Source: Mycobacterium sp. 852002-51163_SCH5372311
GTDB taxonomy: Bacteria > Actinomycetota > Actinomycetes > Mycobacteriales > Mycobacteriaceae
Assembly: GCF_001667115.1 (NCBI RefSeq)
Contig: NZ_LZIJ01000188.1
Location: forward strand, 35,389 to 99,388
Length of the DNA stretch: 64,000 nt
Direction: 5' to 3'
Every line of letters starts with the position of its first letter. Position 1 is the first letter of the stretch. Positions 37,330 to 45,239 of the stretch are shown here, one piece after another. Position numbers and translations under genes: made by a program. Below the pieces are notes generated by a model. The model did no database searches, was not told the DNA's origin, and was given only the letters and a program-made list of their open reading frames with translations.

Positions 37330-37626
37330 CGCGGGAATGCCGTCGCGGCGCTCGGGCCGATCGCAGACAGAACGCCGTCCAACCCGGCGTACCGGGGCGA
37401 CCCACCGGCGCCGCGGAGCGGAACGTGCCGGCGCGGGGTGACTCCCGCCCGGCTCAGTGCTCGCTGTTAGCGCGCCCTGACCAATTTGTCGTCCGGCGCC
37501 GTCGTTGCTGCCGATACGTCGCTGCCCCTCCTCGTGATATCAGCCAGCTTAGGTGCGACGCAGCCGGATTCACGGGAGACACGCGCAGGCGTGCGAAGTG
37601 ACGCCTTTGCCGTCCGGCCGTATCGG

Positions 37627-37743
37627 GTGTGAAGCGACGGCTTTGAGTGTGAAGCGACGGCTTTGAGTGTGAGGCTAGGGCGGTGAATCGGCGCGGACGT
37701 CCGCCCAGGATTCATGCGCAAAGCCCAGGATTCACGCGCAAAG
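37627..37743. repeat. GTGTGAA-family repeat with tandem units on both arms
   Basis: Left arm: two identical 20-bp units GTGTGAAGCGACGGCTTTGA at 37627-37646 and 37647-37666, then GTGTGAGGCTAGGGCGG to 37683. Right arm: CCGCCC followed by CCCAGGATTCATGCGCAAAG at 37704-37723 and a one-mismatch copy at 37724-37743. The right units are diverged inverse relatives of the left ones. It lies between the CoA-transferase stop and the acyltransferase 5' end. Confidence 0.7.
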
Positions 37744-37751
37744 GTTGGGAA

Positions 37752-38921
37752 TCAGCGCGGCTCGACCGCGACATCCGCGGCGGCGAGCCCGAGCTCTTCG
37801 AGCACGTCCGCGGTGTCGGCGCCCAGCTCCGGAGCGGGTCCGGCGACCCTGCCCGGCGTCCGCGAAAACCAGGTCGGCACCCCGGGGAAGCGCACCGGGC
37901 CGTGGGGGGTGTCGACCGTCTCGAAGAAGCCGACCGCGTTGAGGTGCTGATCGTCGAATAATGTTGCGGGACTGGACAGCGATGCAGCAGGAATTTCCAG
38001 CTCACGGAACAGTGCGAGCCATTCCTGCGTGGTTCGCTGCGACAGGGTTTCGGCCAGCAACGCGTACACGGTGTCGATCTGGCGCGCGCGACGCTCGAGG
38101 GTGGCGTACAGGTCGCTGGCCCAGGGCGGCCGGACCGCGTCGACGAAAGCGGCCCAATGCTTGTCGTTGTAGATCAGTGCGGCGATGTAGCCGTCGCTGG
38201 TCCGGTAGGGCCGCCGATTGGGCGCCACCGTGCGGGGATAGACCGCGGTGCCCAACGGCGGATCGAACATGGCGCCATTGGCATGCTCGACCAGCATGAA
38301 CGACGCCATAGTCTCGAACATGCCGATCTCGACCTCTTGGCCCTCACCGGTGCGCTCGCGATGGAACAAGGCCATCATCGTGGCGTAGAGCGCGGTGAGG
38401 CCGGCGACCTTGTCGGCCAGAATCGTTCCGACGTAATTGGCCTCACCGGTCAACTGTTCCTGGACGAACGGCAGGCCACAGGCGGCCTGAATCGTATCGT
38501 CGTATGCCGGCAGGTCGCCGTTGGGCCCTCGTCGCCCGTATCCGTAGCAATTGGTGTAGACGATTGCCGGGTTGATCGCCGCGACCTCGGGATAGCTGAA
38601 TCCCAGCCGCGCGATCGCCTTGGACCGCATCGAGTGGATGAAGATGTCGGCCTGCTCGATGAGCGCTCGCATGACGGTCTTGCCGTCATCGGAGCGCAGG
38701 TCGACGGTGATGCCGCGCTTGCCGCGGTTGACGTTGACGAACACACCGCTCATACCGCGTGCCGGCCCGACCGAGACATACCGGGTGTCGTCGCCTTGCG
38801 GCGGTTCCACTTTGATGACGTCGGCACCCATGTCGGCCATGATCTGGGTGCAGTAGGGCCCCATCACCATCGCGGTGAGGTCGACGACACGTATGCCCGA
38901 CAGCGGGCCGGAGCTAACCAT
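37752..38921 (-). CDS. CaiB/BaiF-type (family III) CoA-transferase
   Basis: A 389-residue enzyme. N-terminal PLSGIRVVDLTAMVMGPYCT, then ADMGADVIKVEPP with the GADVIKVE signature, FVNVNRGKRGITVDL (residues that contact CoA), and AYDDTIQAACGL carrying the catalytic Asp region. It moves CoA between carboxylic acids. Last gene of the six-gene minus-strand operon; the ATG lies eight bases inside the preceding SDR. The acid donor or acceptor is unknown. Confidence 0.92.
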   Translation of the reverse strand: MVSSGPLSGIRVVDLTAMVMGPYCTQIMADMGADVIKVEPPQGDDTRYVSVGPARGMSGVFVNVNRGKRGITVDLRSDDGKTVMRALIEQADIFIHSMRSKAIARLGFSYPEVAAINPAIVYTNCYGYGRRGPNGDLPAYDDTIQAACGLPFVQEQLTGEANYVGTILADKVAGLTALYATMMALFHRERTGEGQEVEIGMFETMASFMLVEHANGAMFDPPLGTAVYPRTVAPNRRPYRTSDGYIAALIYNDKHWAAFVDAVRPPWASDLYATLERRARQIDTVYALLAETLSQRTTQEWLALFRELEIPAASLSSPATLFDDQHLNAVGFFETVDTPHGPVRFPGVPTWFSRTPGRVAGPAPELGADTADVLEELGLAAADVAVEPR

Positions 38922-39849
38922 GCTGCGCTCCTTGCCGGCCGGCTGCTGCCGCGACCTCAAAGCTGTACCGGATGTGGTCCGCGTGACCGTCCGGCACTAC
39001 CGGAAAGACCAGTGGCGCAGCGAGATAGCGGATGGCGTCGATCTGTGCGGCCACGTCGTCGATCGACCACGCCGGGCGGTGCACACCGGGCGTTTCAACA
39101 ACCACGGCTCGGGCCACCCGGCCGGCGATCGCGATCAACATCTCGCCGTTGACCGGGCACGATTCGTGCGCCAGCAAGCCCACCACCGGTGCGACCAGCT
39201 CGGTGCCCATCGGCGGGTATGCCGAAATATCAAGCCCGTCGGCCATTCTCGTGACCGCCGACGGAACGATGACGTTGCAGAGCACCCCCTCGGCGGCACC
39301 TTCCAGCGCGACGACATTGGACAGTCCGACTACACCCGCCTTGGCGGCGGCGTAGTTGGCAACACCGTGGTTTCCGTACAGACCGCCGATCGACGACGTC
39401 AGGACGATGCGGCCGTACCCGGCGTCACACATGAGCGGAAACGCCGGCCGGACCACGTGGAAGGCGCCGCGCAGATGCACATCGATGACCGCGTCGAAGT
39501 CTTGGTAGCTCATCTCTTTCAGTGAGCCGCGGCGAACGGTGCCGGCGTTGTGGACGAGGATGTCGACGCGGCCGTAGTGGTCCAGCGCGGTCTGGATGAT
39601 CGCCTGGCCGCCCGCGGGCGTGGCCACCGACTCGACACACGCGACCGCTTGGCCACCGGCCGCCGTGATCTCGGCCACGACCTCGTGCGCGGGTTGGGTG
39701 TCCGTACCGTCCCCGGTCAGCGCGCCACCCGTGTCGTTGACGACGACCGCGGCACCTCGGGACGCCAGCAGCTGTGCATACGCGCGGCCCAGTCCCCGGC
39801 CGGCACCGGTCACTACCGCTACCCGATCGTCGAATCTCAGTTCAGCCAT
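38914..39849 (-). CDS. short-chain dehydrogenase (MFE-2 hydroxyacyl-CoA dehydrogenase-like)
   Basis: A 311-residue SDR. NAD loop VVTGAGRGLGRAYAQLLASR, VVVNDTGG (binds the cofactor ribose), NAG in LVHNAGTVR, Ser in TSSIGGLYG and YAAAK active-site motif, plus a C-terminal extension (PLVFPVVPDGHADHIRY). The long GALTGDGTDT insertion resembles the (R)-hydroxyacyl-CoA dehydrogenase part of multifunctional enzyme 2, so a CoA-bound hydroxy acid is a reasonable substrate. ATGA overlap with the BVMO gene. Confidence 0.9.
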   Translation of the reverse strand: MAELRFDDRVAVVTGAGRGLGRAYAQLLASRGAAVVVNDTGGALTGDGTDTQPAHEVVAEITAAGGQAVACVESVATPAGGQAIIQTALDHYGRVDILVHNAGTVRRGSLKEMSYQDFDAVIDVHLRGAFHVVRPAFPLMCDAGYGRIVLTSSIGGLYGNHGVANYAAAKAGVVGLSNVVALEGAAEGVLCNVIVPSAVTRMADGLDISAYPPMGTELVAPVVGLLAHESCPVNGEMLIAIAGRVARAVVVETPGVHRPAWSIDDVAAQIDAIRYLAAPLVFPVVPDGHADHIRYSFEVAAAAGRQGAQHG

Positions 39850-41690
39850 CACGATTCCAGGATCAGGCCGTCCAGGTCGCCCTTGTCGCGCCACGCGGCC
39901 AGCAGGTCGCCGAAGGCGTAGAAGCCGGGACCGTACGGTTCGCCGAGGTAGAACCGGATGCCTTCGCCTCCGCCGCCGCCTTCGTTGTTGTAATAGCCCG
40001 GCGTGCATTCCCCGATGAACGCAGTGTTGTCAATCGCGGTCTCGCGGACGGTTTTACACCATTCGTCTTGGGCCTGTTGGCTGGGTTCCACCGTTGTAGC
40101 ACCGCGTTTCAGGGCTTCGGAGATGATGTAGGCGATGTGCTCGCCCTGCAGTTCGTAGTTGGCGGCGATGTTCGCCGAAATGCCGACCTGGGTGAACCCG
40201 GTGTAGAACTGATTGGGAAATCGCCGGCTGGTCATGCCGTGCAGGGTCTTGTATCCGTCGTGCCAGTAGTCGAAGAGCGAAAGCCCTTCGCGGCCTTCGA
40301 TCGCGTCGATCGAGTAGCGACGGCTGATCTCCGTCGAGATCTCGAAGCCACTGGCGTAGATGATGCAGTCGACCTCGTACTCGATGCCGTTGGCGATCAA
40401 GCCGTTTTCCGTCGCCCGCTCGATACCCTTCGTGGACGAAACGTCCACCAGTGTGACGTTTGGCCGGTTGAACGTCGGCAGATAGTCGTCGTTGGTGCAC
40501 GGTCGCTTGCACAGGAACCGGTAGTAGGGCTTGAGCACCTCTGCGGTCTCCGGGTCTTCAACCAGGCCCTCGATGCGGCGCCGCAGGCGCTCCATCAACT
40601 TGTAGTCCTCTTCCTCGTTGATGGCCATGAACTGCTCCGGAGTCATCGCCCCCGGGTCCTCCAGCGCAAGGACCCGCGCGGCGGTGTTGCGGCCGAGTTC
40701 GGTCCAGAAGTCGCAGACGTAGTCGGGTTGTCCCGGTGCCATGCCCTCGAATGTCCAGGAGTGGAAGTTGCGCTGCCGCTCCTTCTGCCAGCCCGGCTTC
40801 AGCGTTTTCACCCATTCGGGATCGGTCGGCCGGTTGTTACGTGCGCCGACTGACGACGGTGTGCGCTGAAAGACGTACAGGTGCTTGGCATCCCGGCCCA
40901 AGTACGGGACTATCTGGACGGCGGTGGCCCCGGTGCCCACCACCGCGACACGTTTGTCGGCGAGCTTGTGCAGTCCGCCGTTGCTGTCACCGCCGGTGTA
41001 CTCGTAGTCCCATCGCGACGAATGAAAGCTGTGCCCTTTGAAGTTCTTGATCCCTGGGATGCCCGGCAGTTTCGGGCGGTGGAAGGGTCCCGACGCCATC
41101 ACCACGAACCTGGCGCGGATGTCGTCGTCGCGGTTGGTGCTCACCTGCCAGCGCTTGATCTCCTCGTCCCAGTGCAAGGCCCGGACCTGGGTGGAGAAGA
41201 TCGCGGAATCGTAGAGACCGTAGTGCTTTCCGATGCGGCGGCAATGCTCGTAGATCTCAGTGCCGTCGGCGAACTTCTTGCTGGGGATGTAGTTGAGCTC
41301 TTCGAGTAGCGGTATGTAGCAGTACGATTCGTTGTCGCACTGCAGGCCGGGAAAGCGGTTCCAATACCAGACTCCGCCGAAGTCGCCGCCCAACTCGATG
41401 ATCCGGACGTCCTCGACTCCTGCCTTCTTCAGGTAAGCGGCACACAGCAGGCCGCCGAAGCCGCCGCCGAGCACGGCGACGTCGATGTCTTCCGAGATCG
41501 GGTCGCGGACCAGCGGCGGCGAGTGCGGATCGGTTTCGTAGTAGTCGGCGAAGTCGTCGACGAGCTCGATGTACTGCTTGGAACCTTCCGGGCGCAGCCG
41601 CTTTTCGCGCTCTTGGCGGTACTTTTCGCGTAGCGCGTCCAGGTCGATGTCGTCCGGCGTTTCGGTCGGCGGGCAGTTGGGATCGGTCAT
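39849..41690 (-). CDS. Baeyer-Villiger monooxygenase
   Basis: A 613-residue class B flavoprotein monooxygenase with an N-terminal extension of about 65 residues. FAD loop VAVLGGGFGGLLCAAYLKKA, BVMO fingerprint FKGHSFHSSRWDY (FxGxxxHxxxW), NADP loop VAVVGTGATAVQIVPYLG, and VDCIIYASGFEISTE. It inserts oxygen next to a ketone, giving an ester or lactone; the extension and PGLQCDNESYCYIPLLEELNY resemble cyclohexanone/phenylacetone-type enzymes with larger substrates. Coupled by ATGA overlaps to genes on both sides. Confidence 0.94.
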   Translation of the reverse strand: MTDPNCPPTETPDDIDLDALREKYRQEREKRLRPEGSKQYIELVDDFADYYETDPHSPPLVRDPISEDIDVAVLGGGFGGLLCAAYLKKAGVEDVRIIELGGDFGGVWYWNRFPGLQCDNESYCYIPLLEELNYIPSKKFADGTEIYEHCRRIGKHYGLYDSAIFSTQVRALHWDEEIKRWQVSTNRDDDIRARFVVMASGPFHRPKLPGIPGIKNFKGHSFHSSRWDYEYTGGDSNGGLHKLADKRVAVVGTGATAVQIVPYLGRDAKHLYVFQRTPSSVGARNNRPTDPEWVKTLKPGWQKERQRNFHSWTFEGMAPGQPDYVCDFWTELGRNTAARVLALEDPGAMTPEQFMAINEEEDYKLMERLRRRIEGLVEDPETAEVLKPYYRFLCKRPCTNDDYLPTFNRPNVTLVDVSSTKGIERATENGLIANGIEYEVDCIIYASGFEISTEISRRYSIDAIEGREGLSLFDYWHDGYKTLHGMTSRRFPNQFYTGFTQVGISANIAANYELQGEHIAYIISEALKRGATTVEPSQQAQDEWCKTVRETAIDNTAFIGECTPGYYNNEGGGGGEGIRFYLGEPYGPGFYAFGDLLAAWRDKGDLDGLILES

Positions 41691-42874
41691 GCCAAAGCGT
41701 TCTCCGGAAGCGCCGCCGGGTGCAGCGGCGCGTCCATCTTGTGGACCGCGGGGAGCACCTCTTTCGCGAACAGCTCCGTGCTCGCCATCGCCTCCTGATA
41801 CGGCATGGTGCCGAATTGGGGGACGATTGTCAGTTCGCAGAATGAGCAGGCCTTCTGGGCGGCGGTGATCCGGTTGTAGATCTCTTCCGGCGTGCCGATC
41901 AGGAGATTCGAGGCGTGGTAGCCGGGCGTCTTGGACGGACCACCTTTGGCCGACCCGGCCTCCGCGCCGGTTACCGACGAGGCGAGCACCGCCGTCGCGC
42001 TGGCCTCGCGCGCCGCGTAGGCCTCATATCCCTTGACGCCCTTGAAGTTCGACGCGTCGGCAAACCCGTAGTGCACGGTGACGTCGCGGTTGGCGGTCCA
42101 GATCCATTCCTCGGACTGGGCCGGATCCCCGGTCGTGCAGTACATGAACATCACGTTCTTCGGTTGGCAGGGCGGCAGACCCTCTTCCTTCCGGAAAATG
42201 TTCACCTTCTGCACTTCTCGCCCGGCATCCTCGATCGGCTTGTTCCCCACGAAGAGCGGAACCATGCCGCGACGCGCCAAGATCTCCAGGGACTCAGCCG
42301 TCGACGACGAGCTGTAGATGCGGGAAAAGAGGTCGCTGCTCTGGGGTTCGGGACGAAGCGACATCTCGGGGACGGTGAATATCTCGCCCTCGTAGGAGAA
42401 CCGCTCACCGGAGAGTGCCAGCTGCAGAATGTCGAGCGTTTCGTTGAACCGTTGCCGGCTCTCCTCGCGCGGCACGCCCACCGCGTCGAACTCGCCTTTC
42501 GACACACCGCGGCCGATGCCAATCGTTGTGTACCGGCCATTGGAGAGGATATCGAGATAGGCGATCTGGTGCGCCAACCGGACCGGATGCCACCACGGCG
42601 CGACGACCACGAACGTGCCGAGGCTGACCCGCTCGGTGCGGCCGGCGAAATAGCTCAGCGCCTGAATCGGGTTGGGCGTCATGCCATATGGCGTGCCGCA
42701 GTGCTCCGGCATCCAGATGCCGTCGTATCCGAGCGGTTCGGCGAGGTCGGCGATTGCCAGCGTGGCCTGGACGCACTCCCAGTCCGCCGTTGCGGGTGGG
42801 CGGCTGAAATCGCCGGCCAGCACACGGTCCCAGTCGTGGGAGTTGTGCGCCCCGAACCCAAGATTGACCTTCAT
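41687..42874 (-). CDS. LLM-class flavin-dependent monooxygenase
   Basis: A 395-residue luciferase-like barrel: IADLAEPLGYDGIWMPEHCG, LGTFVVVAPWWHPVRLAHQ, LDILSNGRYTTIGIGRGVSK and LLIGTPEEIYNRI. This subgroup is nearer bacterial luciferase/limonene-monooxygenase-like FMNH2 enzymes than F420 reductases. It needs reduced flavin from elsewhere, since no flavin reductase lies in the operon. ATG 42874 overlaps the Rieske gene stop (ATGA). Confidence 0.88.
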   Translation of the reverse strand: MKVNLGFGAHNSHDWDRVLAGDFSRPPATADWECVQATLAIADLAEPLGYDGIWMPEHCGTPYGMTPNPIQALSYFAGRTERVSLGTFVVVAPWWHPVRLAHQIAYLDILSNGRYTTIGIGRGVSKGEFDAVGVPREESRQRFNETLDILQLALSGERFSYEGEIFTVPEMSLRPEPQSSDLFSRIYSSSSTAESLEILARRGMVPLFVGNKPIEDAGREVQKVNIFRKEEGLPPCQPKNVMFMYCTTGDPAQSEEWIWTANRDVTVHYGFADASNFKGVKGYEAYAAREASATAVLASSVTGAEAGSAKGGPSKTPGYHASNLLIGTPEEIYNRITAAQKACSFCELTIVPQFGTMPYQEAMASTELFAKEVLPAVHKMDAPLHPAALPENALA

Positions 42875-44250
42875 CGTTTCATCTCCGTCGCTAGTTCCTT
42901 GGGGGCACCAGTCCCCATGTATTCGGCCAGGTTTCGGTGCAAGTTTGCGGTGGCGCGTTCCATGTACGGGTTGGGCTTCGGACCCCGGAAGCCAAGCGAT
43001 TTCATGCCTTGCTGAACGGCGGCCATGTTGGAGAAGTCCTGCGGTAACACGCTGCGCCAATTCGGATCGTCCGGCGGCGCATATACCCATTCGGTCTGCG
43101 GCTCTTCCCCTTTCGGGTACAGCTCGTAGCAGGAGGCTTCGAAGATGCACTTGTCCGGGTCGTACCCGTACGGCCGGGCGCTGTAGCACAGCGCGGTGGT
43201 CAGGCCCTGCCCGATCTGGAAATTCGGGAAGATCTGCCACGCTGTCCCGCTCTCCGCCAGATGCTGCGGGTCGATGGTCGGCCAGATCACCCCCCGCGCA
43301 GCGTCATCCTGCCGCGCCGAGGTCAGCCAATGGTTGAGCACCTGATCGGCGGGGGCGTCCTCGGGCAACTCGTCGACAAGCCGCAGCGCCGCGTCCACCA
43401 GCGTCTTGGTGGTGGTGGCGTTGGTTTCCTCCAACGTGTAAAGCTGCATCTCGGCCGTCGAGAGCCGCGGGTCCGCGCCGGTGCCGAGCCGGATCTTCGA
43501 CTTGGTCTCCGTCAAGTCTTTTGGCGCGTCGTAGCCGATATTGCTGTGCCTGCCGTGCGCGGCCGCCCAGCCGCGAAAGTTCCCGAATTTGTTGAACTGC
43601 GGATGCGTGGTGGCGACGTGGTAGGTCTCGTTGAAGGCCTCCATCGCGACCTTCCAATTGCACTCGAAATGTAGCCACTTGCGCCATTTGCAGCGCATGT
43701 CAGCCAGATTGAACGGGTCGAGCATGGTGGCGGCGGGCTCGAGGTAGTCGCGCAACGGCTCGGCTGCCGGATCCATGTTGATCCAGATCCAGCCGCCCCA
43801 GGTGTCGACATTGACCGTCGCCAGATGGGTGTTCTCCGGCGTCAGCGCTCCCTGCCAGTCCAATTGCTCGGGTATGTGGATGCAATTGCCGTCCTGGTCA
43901 TACGTCCAGCCGTGGAAGCCGCAGACGAACGACTTCTTGTGGCCGCAAGCGCTTTTCGCCCCTGCAGGGATATCCACCAGGCGACGGCCCCGGTGCATAC
44001 AGACGTTGTGGTGTGCTTTGAGTGTGTCGGGCCCGGTACGCACCACCACGATTGAGTCGTCGAGAATGTCGTAGGTGAGGAAGCTGCCCACCTTGGGCAG
44101 GTCTTCGACGCGCCCGACCTGCTGCCACACCTTGCGCCACAACCTGTCCCGTTCTGCGCGGGCGTACTCCGGCGAAATGTATGCGTCGACACCGATGGTC
44201 ACCGGGTCGGTCAAGTCGTCAGCGCCGTTCTCGGACATCGCATTCTCCAT
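42871..44250 (-). CDS. Rieske non-heme iron oxygenase, alpha subunit
   Basis: A 459-residue terminal oxygenase. Rieske cluster ligands CMHRGRR (about residues 84-90) and CGFHGW (about 110-115); mononuclear iron site NETYHVATTHPQF (about residues 208-220) giving the two His. The family hydroxylates aromatic or alicyclic rings. No beta subunit, ferredoxin or reductase gene lies in the cluster, so electrons must come from elsewhere. GGGAGG lies six bases before ATG 44250. Confidence 0.93.
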   Translation of the reverse strand: MENAMSENGADDLTDPVTIGVDAYISPEYARAERDRLWRKVWQQVGRVEDLPKVGSFLTYDILDDSIVVVRTGPDTLKAHHNVCMHRGRRLVDIPAGAKSACGHKKSFVCGFHGWTYDQDGNCIHIPEQLDWQGALTPENTHLATVNVDTWGGWIWINMDPAAEPLRDYLEPAATMLDPFNLADMRCKWRKWLHFECNWKVAMEAFNETYHVATTHPQFNKFGNFRGWAAAHGRHSNIGYDAPKDLTETKSKIRLGTGADPRLSTAEMQLYTLEETNATTTKTLVDAALRLVDELPEDAPADQVLNHWLTSARQDDAARGVIWPTIDPQHLAESGTAWQIFPNFQIGQGLTTALCYSARPYGYDPDKCIFEASCYELYPKGEEPQTEWVYAPPDDPNWRSVLPQDFSNMAAVQQGMKSLGFRGPKPNPYMERATANLHRNLAEYMGTGAPKELATEMKR

Positions 44251-44251
44251 C

Positions 44252-45118
44252 TCATGCCTCCCAACGCTTTATCGCCGTTCGGAATGACTCGTCCTTGAGG
44301 AACATCGAGGTGTTGTCGCCGCCCAGGTGCGTCCATCGCAGGTTCACCCCACCGTCCACCAGCAGTGTCTGCCCGGTGATATAGCTCGATAGATCGGACA
44401 GCAAAAACATGATGGCGCCGGCGATTTCGTCCGGACGTGCCCGCCGTCCCATCGCAATGGCACGACGGTCGCGTTCGGGGTCCTCGTCCACGTATGTGCG
44501 CGACGCCGGTGTCTCGGTAATCCCAGGTGCCACCGCGTTGACGCGGATGTCGTGTTGGGCCAGTTCGAGTGCCATGGTCCGGGTCACGGCCGCGATCGCG
44601 GCTTTGGCCGTGCCGTAGGCGACGTGGAAAGGTGCGGTGTTCATCCCGCTGATCGACGAGATCGAAACGATCGAGCCCGGACGGTCGCCACGCCTCAGCT
44701 CGGCGGCCACCGCCTGGCTCATAAAGAACATCGTCTCCAGATTCCGGGTGAACAACTCACGCCAATCCTGCCGCGTTACCCGGGTCGACGGCATCCAGGT
44801 CGACGGCTCCGCGCCGCCGGCGACGTTCACCAAGCCGTACAGGTCGCTCTCGGTCCTCCTTGCCGACTCCAGCGCTGCGTTCACCCCGTCGTCGGTGGAG
44901 ACATCGGCGACGACGGGCAGGACCGGCAGCCCCTCGCTCACCAGCGGGCCGACGTGCTGGTCCAAGTTGTCCTGACTACGGCTCACCGCAACGACGGTGG
45001 CTCCGGATTGCGCAACCAGGCGCGTCACGGTGGTACCGATGCCACCGCCCGCGGCACCGGCCACTATCACAGCGCGTCCTTGGAGGCTCAGACGCCGGCT
45101 CAGGGTTTCGGAGCTCAT
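44252..45118 (-). CDS. short-chain dehydrogenase, first gene of the catabolic operon
   Basis: A 288-residue SDR: AVIVAGAAGGGIGTTVTRLV (cofactor loop, with AG-A-A-GGG-I-G), NVAGGAEPS, active-site Ser in SISSISGMN and YGTAK. The C-terminal VAPGITETPASRTY and GQTLLVDGGVN segments are standard. Probably oxidises an alcohol produced by the oxygenases to the ketone used by the BVMO (inference). Palindrome TTGTCCGGACAA lies nine bases upstream of the start. Confidence 0.9.
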   Translation of the reverse strand: MSSETLSRRLSLQGRAVIVAGAAGGGIGTTVTRLVAQSGATVVAVSRSQDNLDQHVGPLVSEGLPVLPVVADVSTDDGVNAALESARRTESDLYGLVNVAGGAEPSTWMPSTRVTRQDWRELFTRNLETMFFMSQAVAAELRRGDRPGSIVSISSISGMNTAPFHVAYGTAKAAIAAVTRTMALELAQHDIRVNAVAPGITETPASRTYVDEDPERDRRAIAMGRRARPDEIAGAIMFLLSDLSSYITGQTLLVDGGVNLRWTHLGGDNTSMFLKDESFRTAIKRWEA

Positions 45119-45126
45119 TCAGCCAA

Positions 45127-45235
45127 TTGTCCGGACAAGATAATGACGTGCATTCATTGAAGAGCATGATTCTCTTTAGGTGGCTTGCACGTCAAGGTCT
45201 CATCTGAAACTCCGGCTTTTCTATTGTCTGGACTA
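45127..45235. promoter_or_regulatory. paired 12-bp palindromes in the divergent control region of the catabolic island
   Basis: TTGTCCGGACAA at 45127-45138 and TTGTCTGGACTA at 45224-45235 share TTGTCYGGACWA, are 97 bp apart, and each sits within ten bases of a leading start codon (45118 and 45240). The pattern fits GntR-family sites (TnGT...ACnA). Inference: operators for the GntR protein at 46891-47646 controlling both arms. Confidence 0.75.
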
Positions 45236-45239
45236 TTGC

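Noticed and set aside
37627..37743. Short tandem repeats as a CRISPR array
   Set aside because: Units are directly adjacent without spacers, and there are no cas genes.
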